Position numbers and translations under genes: made by a program
Shown here: positions 35,109 to 49,210 of the stretch, piece after piece
Numbering within the stretch: position 1 is the stretch's first letter
Layout of the letters: each line of letters starts with the position of its first letter
The notes under the pieces: generated by a model
Database searches by the model: none
Told to the model about the DNA's origin: nothing
Seen by the model: the letters and a program-made list of their open reading frames with translations, nothing else
DNA from: Epiperipatus broadwayi
Lineage: Eukaryota; Onychophora; Udeonychophora; Euonychophora; Peripatidae
Assembly: GCA_028023455.1 (NCBI GenBank)
Contig: JAQFVV010000141.1
Location: 2,408,843-2,472,842 of the forward strand
Reading direction: 5' to 3'
DNA length: 64,000 nt

Positions 35109-37558
35109 AAAACAGGCAAAACTCACTATATATATATATATATACACTTGTTCGGCGGTTTTGGTATAGCGCCATCTTTTGGACATAAATAACAAGTGAT
35201 AGCAGGTTACGTGATTAACTTGTATTTGTTTTTTCATAAATGTACCTTTAGAGTTTTCTTGCAATGATATATATTGCAGAGACTTTGATTATATGGTGAT
35301 TCTGAACTGAGATCAGACCCATATAAATATCTAGCTTGCTAGGCTGGGTTTGAAGACTTTTCCGGTCTGAAAAATTCACGCTTGCAATCTGATAGAAACG
35401 TTTTGCATAAACACTTGAGAGTCAGTGTTTAGATCTAGTTTCTATACTCTATCTCCCACTGAGGATAGCAAACCAGCTTGAAATCAGCTGATCTGGGAGT
35501 GAGCAAATGAAAGAGGTAGTTAATTTCTGACTCTTTTTTCGTTTATGTAAAACAAATCTTACACTTGTTCGGCGGTTTTGGTATAGCTGGACATAAATAA
35601 CAAGTGATAGCAGGTTACGTGATTAACTTGTATTTGTTTTTTCATAAATGTACCTTTAGAGTTTTCTTGCAATGATATATATTGCAGAGACTTTGATTAT
35701 ATGGTGATTCTGAACTGAGATCAGACCCATATAAATATCTAGCTTGCTAGGCTGGGTTTGAAGACTTTTCCGGTCTGAAAAATTCACGCTTGCAATCTGA
35801 TAGAAACGTTTTGCATAAACACTTGAGAGTCAGTGTTTAGATCTAGTTTCTATACTCTATCTCCCACTGAGGATAGCAAACCAGCTTGAAATCAGCTGAT
35901 CTGGGAGTGAGCAAATGAAAGAGGTAGTTAATTTCTGACTCTTTTTTCGTTTATGTAAAACAAATCTTACACTTGTTCGGCGGTTTTGGTATAGCGCCAT
36001 CTTTTGGACATAAATAACAAGTGATAGCAGGTTACGTGATTAACTTGTATTTGTTTTTTCATAAATGTACCTTTAGAGTTTTCTTGCAATGATATATATT
36101 GCAGAGACTTTGATTATATGGTGATTCTGAACTGAGATCAGACCCATATAAATATCTAGCTTGCTAGGCTGGGTTTGAAGACTTTTCCGGTCTGAAAAAT
36201 TCACGCTTGCAATCTGATAGAAACGTTTTGCATAAACACTTGAGAATCAGTGTTTAGATCTAGTTTCTATACTCTATCTCCCACTGAGGATAGCAAACCA
36301 GCTTGAAATCAGCTGATCTGGGAGTGAGCAAATGAAAGAGGTAGTTAATTTCTGACTCTTTTTTCGTTTATGTAAAACAAATCTTACACTTGTTCGGCGG
36401 TTTTGGTATAGCGCCATCTTTTGGACATAAATAACAAGTGATAGCAGGTTACGTGATTAACTTGTATTTGTTTTTTCATAAATGTACCTTTAGAGTTTTC
36501 TTGCAATGATATATATTGCAGAGACTTTGATTATATGGTGATTCTGAACTGAGATCAGACCCATATAAATATCTAGCTTGCTAGGCTGGGTTTGAAGACT
36601 TTTCCGGTCTGAAAAATTCACGCTTGCAATCTGATAGAAACGTTTTGCATAAACACTTGAGAGTCAGTGTTTAGATCTAGTTTCTATACTCTATCTCCCA
36701 CTGAGGATAGCAAACCAGCTTGAAATCAGCTGATCTGGGAGTGAGCAAATGAAAGAGGTAGTTAATTTCTGACTCTTTTTTCGTTTATGTAAAACAAATC
36801 TTACACTTGTTCAGCGGTTTTGGTATAGCACCATCTTTTGGACATAAATAACAAGTGATAGCAGGTTACGTGATTAACTTGTATTTGTTTTTTCATAAAT
36901 GTACCTTTAGAGTTTTCTTGCAATGATATATATTGCAGAGACTTTGATTATATGGTGATTCTGAACTGAGATCAGACCCATATAAATATCTAGCTTGCTA
37001 GGCTGGGTTTGAAGACTTTTCCGGTCTGAAAAATTCACGCTTGCAATCTGATAGAAACGTTTTGCATAAACACTTGAGAGTCAGTGTTTAGATCTAGTTT
37101 CTATACTCTATCTCCCACTGAGGATAGCAAACCAGCTTGAAATCAGCTGATCTGGGAGTGAGCAAATGAAAGAGGTAGTTAATTTCTGACTCTTTTTTCG
37201 TTTATGTAAAACAAATCTTACACTTGTTCGGCGGTTTTGGTATAGCGCCATCTTTTGGACATATATATATATATATCGCCACACATAGCAAGCCAGAGTA
37301 ATCACTGGATGCCAGAAGGCTTGTACATAAAATTCCTATCTAGTGACTACTCATCCAATATCCCCAGACTAGTTTCTGGCTTGTGGCTTTCATCAGTGTT
37401 GAGCCTTGGATCTGAGAGCTCTGCATCTAAAATTTAGTCTGGGTATATTGGATGAGTAGCCACTACATAGAGATTTTATGCACTAGTCTTCTGGTATCCA
37501 TTGATTAATCTAGCTTACTGTGTGTGGCAAAATGTATAGTGAGTTTTGCCTGTTTTAA
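35109..37558. mobile_element. TIR element filled with 417-bp tandem repeats (foldback-like)
   Basis: The outer ends TTTAAAACAGGCAAAACTCA and TGAGTTTTGCCTGTTTTAAA (about 35107-35126 and 37539-37558) are exact inverses. After a short TA run the inside holds five copies of one unit beginning ACACTTGTTCGGCGG at 35144, 35561, 35969, 36386 and 36803, plus a partial sixth from 37220. Spacing is 417 bp, except 408 bp where the second unit lost the GCCATCTTTT block. Units are nearly identical, implying recent amplification or homogenisation. From 37270 to about 37530 the sequence resembles the 15.5-kb family (ATGCCAGAAGGCTTGT, CTCATCCAATATCCCCAGAC), itself in an inverted pair. Confidence 0.88.
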
Positions 37559-37775
37559 AACATTTACACATAAGCATAACAAATGGTGGTCATGTGATGT
37601 TTGTTAGAATGCACTGATAATTTAATATCAAGAGACTCACAGGTATCGTTAAGAGTCTATATATTTTTTGTTTATAAGATTTATGGATTGCCAGAATAAT
37701 TTGAAATACATTCCAAGAAAGACTCATTTTTGAAGTTTAATAGAAATGTCCTAAATATTCGAAGTACATTATTGA

Positions 37776-39385
<1,610 letters not shown>

Positions 39386-39395
39386 GTGGTCAAGT

Positions 39396-39480
39396 GTTGT
39401 TAGCCGAGAGGTCAGTGCAGCCGCCTTGCAAGCAAGTAGTTGTTTGCAGGTTGTGGTTTCGACTCCGGCAGATGTATGAC
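39396..39480 (+). mobile_element. tRNA-derived SINE, second copy
   Basis: TGTTAGCCGAGAGGTCAGTGCAGCCGCCTTGCAAGCAAGTAGTTG-type sequence matching 3281-3360, ending ATGACATAT. The A box TAGCCGAGAGG fits the consensus; the B box GGTTTCGACTCC has an extra T. Flanks GATAGTACAGT and GATAGTGCAGT may be an eroded target duplication. Confidence 0.65.
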
Positions 39481-40508
39481 ATATGGAGAAAAAAGGATAG
39501 TGCAGTAACCGTACTATTTCCACAGATGAATAAAAAGTGAAATTTCTTATTAGCTTTATTTTGGTAAAAAGAGTACTTATAAAGAAAAGCCTAGATATGA
39601 GTTTATTTGAGGTTGGTATGTGAATATGTAGACAAAATACTGGGTAAATATTTATGGATTGCAAAAAAGTAAATCACTGTACATTAAAACATATTGACAA
39701 ATAGGTAGGTAAGATCTAGATTACTGTAAAATGGTCTCTCTGTAAAAAGATAATAGTTTTATTTCGTTTTGGAAATTTATGGTTAACTAATATTTTTAAA
39801 ATATTCTTAAACTATAAAAAGAAAGATAAAATAATAAAGGCATATACTGATGGAAAATCTAATTTTCATCATATTTATTTAAAGAGTTACATCTTATTAT
39901 GATGTCAACAACCTCTCAAAGTTTGAATGTAATTATTTAACTTTCCCAAAATTAAGGCTTTCGCCAATATATATAACATTTTATGTAAAAATTGAGTGAA
40001 AGCATTTTATCCTCCATAACATTAATACTGCTAATAATGATTGACCCAATAATTTTTTGAATATCTAGCAAATGGAATTTCATAAAAATGTTGATTTTTC
40101 AAAAGTCCCAGTATTTAGGTTTAAAATAAAGACTTGTTTTTTTTTTTTTTTTCTGGTTGAAAAAAATATTGTCTCCTTATAGTTTTATTGACCAACCTTA
40201 TACAGAATAGTATTATTTTAACAAAGACAAAATGTTTTTTTTTATTTTATTTTGTTTTGTTTTAACTTGTCATAAATATTATACAAAGTCTTTATTATGA
40301 TCTCTTTGAAATAACTCTTACAAGACATAAATTTAATTCCTGTTATAATTGGTTCAGCTTAATTTTTCTATGACAAAAGTTTCACTCACATAAAAACAAA
40401 ATATTTTAACTAATAATTTACATTGATTATGTGCAACATGATTATGAGAAGTAAAATTGAAATATTTTTATGTATGTACACTTTTTAGTATCAGGTTATA
40501 ATAGGATG
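39481..40508. other. intergenic, no gene recognised
   Basis: AT-rich with T-runs; nothing recognised. Confidence 0.5.
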
Positions 40509-40640
<132 letters not shown>

Positions 40641-42056
40641 TTTTTATGATGATGATTATGGTAAATATAGACCTATTTCTATTCTATCACCTTTTGCTAG
40701 GATTTATGAAAGGTGCATTTATAGTAATATTATAGATATGATTAGGGTATTACCAAGTTATCAGCATGGTTTTTTACCTGGTAGATCTGTTAAAACTACT
40801 TTAATGGTAATATCTGATCATATTGATCATGCCTTATCTGATCAGCAGCAATTAGATGTTGTGTATTTTGATATGACTCAAGCATTTGACAAAGTTTCAT
40901 ATATTAGACTTTTGTATAAACTTAAAATGTTGGGTGTTAGTCCTCATTTAGTTGAGTCGTTTTCTAATTATTTGAGGAGTCGTAAATCTTATGTGCATAT
41001 GGATAAAAACAATTCTCTTTTTTTGATAATATGATAGGTGTTCCTTGGGGTGGAATATTGGTACCATTACTTTTTAATGTTTACATGTGTGATCTTGATC
41101 ATAGCATAAAAAATAGTATGATACTTACTTATGCTGACGGTTGTAAGTTATTTAAAAGAATTATTACTTATAGTGATCATATTGGGGTTAAAAAGGATAT
41201 AGATAGTTTTATTATATGGTGTAAATATATCCATATGGAGATTAATATTAATAAAACATGCATTGTTTCCTATACTAATAAAACTGAAAAATCCGTTTAT
41301 CAATATAAAATTGAGAATAGGGTTATTAAATATAAAGAGATTGTATCCAATGTGGGAGTTATATTTTGTAGTAATTTTACTTTTAATGCACATATTAAAT
41401 ATATTACTAATAAAGCATACAGAAAGATGGGCTGTATTTTGAGATATGGGAGTTTCCATAAAATATAGGTTATTTTTTTCTCTTGTTGTTACACTTTTAG
41501 AATATAATTTTTGTATATGGAACTTCAATCTGATTAATATTCAGTCTAAAATATATAATATTAAAAAATATTTAATAAATTAATAATGGGTGAATGTCAA
41601 ATTGTTAAAACGGTATTAAAAGAAAGAATAATATTGAAGGATATGATATTGGTGAAAAGTTGATTGATGGAAAAATTGATGTCGGTAACTGTATATCAAA
41701 AATAGAATTGAAAGTACCTAGTCGTTTATTAAGAGAAATGCAAACTTTCAAAGTTAGTATATGTAAAAATAATTTCTTTAGTAAGTCAGTTATTAATAGA
41801 TTGCAAATAATATATAATCTAACTTTTAATAATATTGATAATTTTTGTGATCAATTTGTTATAAATGTTAGAAAACAACTAAATTTATAATTATTAACAT
41901 ATATGTATATATAATCTTATGTATGTAGTTTGTATTTGCTTATAGTTGTTGTTTTGTTTTTTTAATTATTATTGGGTTTTTTTTTGGTTTTTTTATTGTG
42001 TATTTCTGTTAAAGTGTAAACATTGAAATGCACATAATAAATATATATTGAATTGA
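40641..42056 (+). pseudogene. LINE fragment 1 (APE-type, Jockey/CR1-like reverse transcriptase)
   Basis: Starts inside the RT with KYRPISILSPFARIYERC (about 40665) and continues QHGFLPGRSVKTTL, then YFDMTQAFDKVSY (motif A), to 41034. A frame change follows to GVPWGGILVPLLFNVYM (motif B) and a YADG in place of the catalytic YADD (about 41130), then NINKTCIV and a later SLVVTLLEYNF-like thumb. A final block (41660-41890) resembles the C-terminal tail seen after RT in jockey-type LINEs. The AT-rich 3' UTR ends ATTGAATTGAA followed by (TTA)n. It is 5'-truncated and inactive. Confidence 0.85.
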
Positions 42057-42286
<230 letters not shown>

Positions 42287-42473
42287 TCATTACACGGGAT
42301 CAACATTAGGAGAGACCACCTATAGCCGAATGTCGTTAAAAGAATAAGCAGGCATGGAGATGTAGTGTTTTAGAATATCACCTGATGATGATTGTTCTGC
42401 TATGGCTAATAATAATGATTGATTATTCGAACTTAATTTTAAATGATATTTTGAAAAAATTATAATTACTTCC

Positions 42474-42477
<4 letters not shown>

Positions 42478-42506
<29 letters not shown>
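42478..42506. repeat. (TA)n microsatellite
   Basis: Short TA run immediately upstream of LINE fragment 2. Confidence 0.9.
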
Positions 42507-42507
<1 letters not shown>

Positions 42508-45500
42508 GGTTATTTCAGAGCTTACAATTATTGTTGCGAAGGTTCAGGTTGATGTTGATTCTTTATAAAGTAAAGTTGATAAAAATAATGATGAATTATT
42601 CAGATTGTCAAATTTGTATGATTCTTGTGAAAACGAAATCAGTTTATTAAAGTAGAAAAATCGAATCTATGGAACGTTCACAGTTGGATTATAAAATTGA
42701 CTTACAAGATGTTCCCTTTTCTGAAAGTGGAAATTTATCTTCAATTTTTGTGAAGTTAGGGGAAAAACATGACACTAAAAACTTGACTACAAATTGCATA
42801 CAGAATGTTTATTGAATCCACTAATATACAAGGTTTTATTGTTACTCGTTTTACTTCAGGCAGTTTAGGTAAATCATTTTTATTGGAAAATGTTATTAAA
42901 TTGGTTTCTGATTTTTTGTTAAAAAAATCTAATCAGCGTGTGTATATATATAACTTTGCATACTAGACAACTATTATGGATAGCTAAGCAAAAAATGCAT
43001 GAATGTAAAGGCTTAGTTTTTATACGAAATGGTCTTGTTTATGTTCAAAATAATTTGAATTCTCTACGTATTTTAATTAAAAATGAATTTGAGTTACCAA
43101 CGTTTTGAAATTTATTTTCTAAAGTGAAGACTGATACATTTTATTTTCATTGTGAAACTTTGTCTGATTAAAAAAAAATTAATATGAATATAGGAAGTGT
43201 TAGATCTAATTTTGATGAATTTGTGTTTATTTTAATGTTTTTCCTGGTTTTTATGATGTGATAACTCTAACTGAATCTTGAATCTCCATTGAAAAATAGC
43301 GTTTATTTGTTCTGGATAGCTATTCAAATATTCTTTCTTCGTTGGTGGGAAGCTTCACGTTCAGATGATGTATTGTTTTTGTTTTGTTTTTCAAAAGAAA
43401 ACATTAAATTTACGTATCATATTCCATTTCTTGCTTCTGCAGAATGTGTTTTGATTAATTTGTTTTTTATCTTGTTTTATCTAACTATTATTACTTTATA
43501 TAGATCTTGTATGAAAGTCAGTTTGGATTTTATAACTGCACTTGATGTGTTATTATCTGATTTACAGCCTATTTTAGTAATTATTACGAGTGATATGAAT
43601 ACAGATTTATGTGATAATTTATATGGGTCAACTATATGTTATTTCAATTTACTTTATAGTTATGGTCTCAATCAAGCTATTTTTTTCACATACTCCTGCT
43701 ACTGAATCCTCTAAATCTATTTTGCAACATTTATCAGGTTAAACCACCTATCAAAGTTATAAATCATCTGCACTTAACGTTTTTTATTTCAGATCAATTT
43801 GAAACTGTGTTAAAATTATTAAATTGTAGAGAATGAGTAACTACTTTTTTATACGTTAACAAGTTATCACAGAAGTCTGAAGATATCCTAGCGCCTCTCT
43901 GAGGAGTGCCAAAGCATGAAATCATGATGAGCGGTTGGGGGGGGGGGATCCTGACATGATATTTTAAATGCTTTCTCTGGCTAAGCATTTATCAGAAAGC
44001 CTTGTTGAGTGTTTGGCAATGCGCATTGTTTACATCTTACAAGCTCTAGAGAATTAGGTCATGTGATCTACGACTTTTATTTTGACTATTCATAGTCTCT
44101 GCCTTAAGTCATCTGCGATGTTATATTGATAAGAGTACTAATATATGGTATGGCTGAAGATCTCACAGCCCCATATAGTTATTTGAGTTGGATAGCTGGG
44201 TTTGAAGACATATAGGTGTCTGAAAATTTCCGATTTTCCACTCAATAGATAACTTTTAGATAAATGCTGGCTTTGGGTTGAAAAAAATATTGTTATATGA
44301 TCTGAGTTGGAATTATGTTTTTTTTTTTTTTGCATGATGTTGATTCAGGATTTTTAAAATTTCAGAATATTTGTAAATCTTTAATTACAAAATCAATGTT
44401 TAGTTTTACATTGATTAGTAAATAATACGCGAAAACGTTCAGTTTGGTTAACCAATGATTTGATTGAAAAATAACGAAAGAAATTATTTAAAATACTTGG
44501 GAGGAGATTTGGTAAATTTGAAGAAATTAAATACGGAGATTAAATCTGATATCCGGAAATTAAAATTTCAATATTATCAAAAATATTTTAACGATAAAAA
44601 TATTTATTTGAAATGAAAATTGAAAAATTATCTTATAAAGAAATATTTGTCAAATCAACTTCAAATTTATAAAACACAATGATAATTTGATTGAAGTAGA
44701 TGTTTCTGATTTGAATAATTATTTTTCAGATCTGTCAATATATAGAACACCAATACAAAATTTGTCTTTTTCTGATTCTTGCCTAAATTCTTATTTGCGT
44801 ACAGACGAAATTGATTTGGATTTGTCTAATATAAATAATTGTTTAAAGAATGTTCGTTCAGATAAACTGGATTAGTTAACACCAAAGATTCTTAAAGAAA
44901 ATGAATTAGCGTTCATACCTGTTTTTCTTTATTTATTTAATCTTTCATTATATGCTGGTTTATTTCCTGCTTGTTTGAAAATTAGTAGTACAACACCTAT
45001 TTGTTTTAAAAACAGTGATCCTGCACATCTTGACAAATATATACCAATTTCTATTATATCTGTGATATGTAAATTGTTAGAGATGGTGGTTAAAGAGAAA
45101 ATGTCATTTTTATTTAAACTTATTATCTGAACTTCAGTATGAATTTATTTATGGTCTACATACATTGGACACTCCATTAGGTAAGAATCTTGCAACTGTT
45201 GCTATTTATTTAGACGTATCTAAGGTATTTATACCTCTGTATACCATAAAAAAATTTCTTAAGTGTTTACATTCACGTGTTTTTATGGTGAATTTATTTC
45301 ATGGTTTGCAAAATTACTTAAAGGATAGAAAACAAGCAACAAACATTTCTGGTGTTGTAAGTTCTAGTATGTCAGAAGGTTCAGTTCTGTGTTCTATTTT
45401 ATTTATAATTTTTGTAAATGATATGTTTTCTTTACACTGAGAATCTAAGATGTATGGTTTGCAGATAATATTACTTTATCTTATGCTGCAGTTTCATATA

Positions 45501-46490
45501 TTTTTTTAGAAAAAAATAATTAATGATGATTTGATCCTAATTAGTAAATGGTTGACTTTTATGGGTTTATCAATTATTCTTAATAAAACAAAAACTATTA
45601 TTTTTTCTTATAATTCAAATGTTTATTTACTTAACATTACAATTTGTAATGAGTATTTTGGCATTGTAATAGCACTTGTGCTAATATTTTATTTGTGAAT
45701 AATATGTTATCTAGATGTATTATTGATTCTAGATTATCCAGGTCAAGTCATATTGACTTTCTTTGTTCTTATTTATTTAAATTAAATTATATATTTTTTT
45801 TACTTATCTATTTTTTTCCTCCATCAGCTTTAATTACTTTACATAATTTTTGTTATCAAAGCTTTGGAGAACTGTTTTACTTTTGCAATGACTATTGTTT
45901 CTTTTACAGAATTACACAACGCGTATCATTTTTGTGTAGATCACGTGTCATACCTATTAGACATACTTATGGACTTGTAATATATATTAGATGTTTTTCA
46001 TTTATATCAGCATAGAGTGATTCTTGATATTTTTGTAGGAAAATTCACTTGGTTACTATAACTTCTATTATAAATACTCAATGATCTACTAAATATCAAT
46101 TGGCTTTATCTTGTTTTCTTAAGTCTTACAGTATGAAGCAATTCGGTAATAATGTTCCCAAGTTATTTAATTTGTTTATACAAGATTTTTCTGCAATTTT
46201 TATTTGATCTTTAAAAAACATTTCTGGCATTGGTTATATTATACTAAACATTCGGGTTTTTTTTTTTATTTGTTTTTATTGTTTGTTACGTTGGAGTTAT
46301 TTATTACTGTGGTTGAATTATCAAATGCAATATCTGTGTGACTTTAATATTTTATATTACATTCATACTATATGTATTTTATTAGTGTTTTTTTTTTCCC
46401 TGTTATATGCTAAATATTTTTCTTGTATGGAATTTACATCACTGTATTATGCATTTATTGTTTGTTTCATAATAAAATAAATAAATAATA
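42507..46490 (+). pseudogene. LINE fragment 2 (ORF1 remnant, APE endonuclease, RT), heavily decayed
   Basis: Traces in order: a coiled-coil-like ORF1 remnant (SKVDKNNDELFRLSNLYDSC, about 42570, then KGLVFIRNGLVYVQNN, about 43010); an endonuclease start (MNIGSVRSNFDEFVFIL, about 43183); an endonuclease end (about 43740-43830); a linker (WLTNDLIEK, about 44450); and the RT with LSNINNCLKNVRSDKLD, CLKISSTTPICFKNSD, AIYLDVSK (motif A remnant, about 45200) and SEGSVLCSILFIIFVNDM (motif B, about 45380). Stops and frameshifts are everywhere. A foreign repeat at about 43830-44350 splits it. The 3' end runs into (TTA)n. Confidence 0.78.
43830..44350. mobile_element. diverged foldback-family copy inside LINE 2
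   Basis: The part at 44180-44275 (CCCCATATAGTTATTTGAGTTGGATAGCTGGGTTTGAAGAC, then GTCTGAAAATTTC, then AGATAAATGCT) matches the same region of the 417-bp unit (CCCATATAAATATCTAGCTTGCTAGGCTGGGTTTGAAGAC, then GTCTGAAAAATTC). The rest is too diverged to align by eye. It interrupts LINE coding traces on both sides. Confidence 0.6.
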
Positions 46491-46491
46491 A

Positions 46492-46577
<86 letters not shown>
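46491..46577. repeat. (TTA)n microsatellite
   Basis: TTA array directly following the AATAAATAAATAATAAA end of LINE fragment 2. Confidence 0.96.
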
Positions 46578-46578
<1 letters not shown>

Positions 46579-46629
46579 TTCAATTCACTTTTCTAAATTA
46601 TTTGGAAATTCTCCACTGTCTGGATTTTT

Positions 46630-47226
46630 TTGACCAATGAATGTTTTAATGATAGCATTTCTATTGATTGTTTCAACAATAGTGATATTAAATCAGCTGC
46701 CAAAGAACTCAAAACACATTCAAGTACAGGTTATGACCATATAACTTATTTCATTTATAAAGGTTATGCAGAATATGTTGCTGCTTCTTTATGTAATATT
46801 CTTAATTTTTCCATTAAAAATTGTATTTTCCTAACTCTTTTAAACTTTCCAAAGTTATACCTATTTTTAAAAATGGTTCAAAAGATAATGTTAATAATTA
46901 TAGACCAATTTCTGTGCTTCATACAGTTGCATATATATTTGAAAGATGTATTTATAAGAAAATTGTTAATGACATAAATAATATTTTGTTTCTTGTGCAA
47001 CATGTTTTTTTTTTAACCTGGCAGATCAACTGAAAGTAATCTTTTAACAATAATTGATCAGATTGCTAATGCCTTTGAAAATCAATGTCATTTAAATGTT
47101 ATTTATTTAGATTTATCTAAGGCATTTGATAAAGTGAATCATTCCAAATTGCTTTACAAAATGTACAAATTAAGTTTTTTCTATAATTTGGTTGTATGGA
47201 TTGAATCTTTTATTAGTATTAGGAAG
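46630..47226 (+). pseudogene. LINE fragment 3, RT N-terminal part
   Basis: Encodes AAKELKTHSSTGYDHITY, then FKLSVIPIFK-like sequence with NNYRPISVLHTVAYIFERC (about 46895), QHVFF and a PGRSTES block across a frame change (about 47010), and VIYLDLSKAFDKVNHSKLL (motif A, about 47100). Compared with LINE fragment 1 the RT is the same family (YRPIS-L...AYI-ERCIY). It stops at a double TA hairpin where the next RT residues should be. Confidence 0.82.
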
Positions 47227-47228
47227 GC

Positions 47229-47278
<50 letters not shown>

Positions 47279-47329
47279 GCCTATATATATATATATGGGA
47301 TATATATATATATATATATATATCCCATT
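47226..47329. repeat. double palindromic TA repeat inside LINE 3
   Basis: GGCAGATA-(TA)n-TATCTGCC, a short TA run, then TGGGATA-(TA)n-TATCCCA. Left flank and its inverse, then inverse of right flank and right flank: the same architecture as 3512-3600. Confidence 0.9.
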
Positions 47330-47449
47330 GGTTTAAAATCAACCATTCTATCTAGATTGTTTAGACATAAAGAGAGATACTCATCCCTTACATATTTAAA
47401 AATAGCTTCTAATATTGTATTTAGGGGTAACATACACAATAATTTGTTG

Positions 47450-47880
47450 GAGGTATAATATAATGACATAATTGTCTTATTATATGGAGAGTTTTATATA
47501 AGCATTTTACATTTATTAAATTTTGCCTATGAATTAGTATGTCCACTTTAGATATAGAATGTATGCTATTCTTCATTGTCTACCTGTGTGTTTCTTGCTA
47601 TAGAAAAAACATTATTATTATTTTAAAAATAATTAATGGTCATTTGTTTTACAATATTGGTTTGTTTAAAACACTATTAGTTTATGATTTATAAAATTGG
47701 ATATTTATCTTTTAACTTTTATTATTATAATTATTTTATTTTCTATTATGATAGTTTTCCATGTAAGTATGTGCAACATATAATAGTGTCAAATATTGTA
47801 TAATTGATATTGTTTATGGGCAGATGGAACACTCTCCCATTGCTTATTTTATGAGAGGATTATATTGTTGAGGCTGATAA
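47450..47880 (+). pseudogene. LINE 3-like C-terminal remnant
   Basis: In broken frames, a YRMYAILHCLPVCFLL block (about 47550) and a GRWNTLPLL block (about 47820) match the 'LHWLPV' and 'WNSLP' tail found after RT in CR1/L2/jockey-type LINEs. It is probably the 3' part of the fragment interrupted at 47226. The middle of the RT is missing. Confidence 0.55.
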
Positions 47881-49210
47881 ATATTTAATGCTTAGTTATC
47901 ACAGCTAATCCCTAGAGAGATTATATTCATGGCACGTATTCTGTTTCCCAGTGATGAGATAATGTTCACACATTTTGTACCTAGAAAAAAGGTATTGAAA
48001 TCAGCCATTTTATTGTCCAACTAGGTAATGTTGTTTTGTAGAGCCTATCTTTATTGTCTGATCTCTCATGATGTTATAAATTATTTTCACCGTGTATGAA
48101 GAAGTTCTTGGTATTTTAAAATTATATAGCAAAGATAGGATAAAGTTAAATTCAGAGATACTTGATTATCTATAGTATCCGCCTAATTGTGAATAGTGTA
48201 TGTATGATGCTGTAGTACTTTCATCAGTTTACAAACACACCAACCAAAACTTACTTGTAATTATAAAATTGTTGTATGGCATAATAAAGGATACACGTCA
48301 ATAAGGTCATTTTGTTTTCATCAAGAAGTGATTCGCTGATGGATCAGTAAAACAGGTTAATGATTAGATTGATTATGTTGTGAACATAGGCAAGATTTGG
48401 TGTCATGTGTAGATTTGAATTCTGATGTCTGTCTCCACATTAATATAATAAATTTCTTCATATCAAATAATAATTATTATTTGTGCTGCATATAATTATT
48501 GCCCTTGTAGTAGTCTGATAAAAATAAAATAGCTATTGTCTAACATGCTATTTTATAACATTAATTTTTAAATTTTCAAGTTTTTACTTATCCTAAATAT
48601 TTTAATACACTTTTATTTGGTAAGTAACATCCCTGTGCTAGAATATAAAATAAAAGAAACATAATTGATAATGATAGTGATAATGAAGGTATCACTGTAT
48701 TATACTATTTTATATATTATGCATGTATTCAATGGGATGTACTTTGTTTTATATAATGTATCTGTCTTGTTTCATATAATGTTTCTGAAAGATAGTTATT
48801 CAATTATTTCTGATGTTCAAAGAAAACTTGTAAATAGAGTAAATAAATATTATTTTAAAAGTTTATTTACTTATCTGTGGTCTTATTGCTAATTATCATA
48901 CACGTTATCATTATTATTGCTATCGACACATTATCTTATTATTTTGAAGTCATCATCAATCAATATAATGTATTTGTCTAGACATTGGTATACCATAATA
49001 ATTTTGTTAAGCCCATATATTTTAAAAGTACATTTACGGCATCATCACTTAGCGATGAAAATATTGTTAACCTAAAGTGCATATATTATATTAAATAGTA
49101 TATTAAAAGACAAAACACTTAAGTTTGATTTAACCTGTTTATTTGAACCATCAGATATATCATTCACCGATCTGGATCACATTGCCCGTAATTATTTAAT
49201 AAAAGAAAGT
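47881..49210. other. intergenic, no gene recognised
   Basis: AT-rich; no recognisable gene or repeat. Confidence 0.5.

Noticed and set aside
35144-37260. CRISPR-like regular array
   Set aside because: Units are 417 bp, contiguous without unique spacers, and lie in a eukaryotic TIR element.
39396-39468. Functional tRNA gene
   Set aside because: Pol III boxes are present, but the acceptor and anticodon stems do not pair convincingly, and the sister copy is flanked by retroposition duplications.
43289-43705. Hydrophobic 138-codon frame as a membrane protein gene
   Set aside because: Lies within the decayed endonuclease region of LINE fragment 2; hydrophobicity comes from T-rich DNA.
45695-46480. 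Hydrophobic open frames as membrane proteins
   Set aside because: T-rich 3' region of LINE fragment 2; Phe, Tyr and Leu codons follow from base composition.
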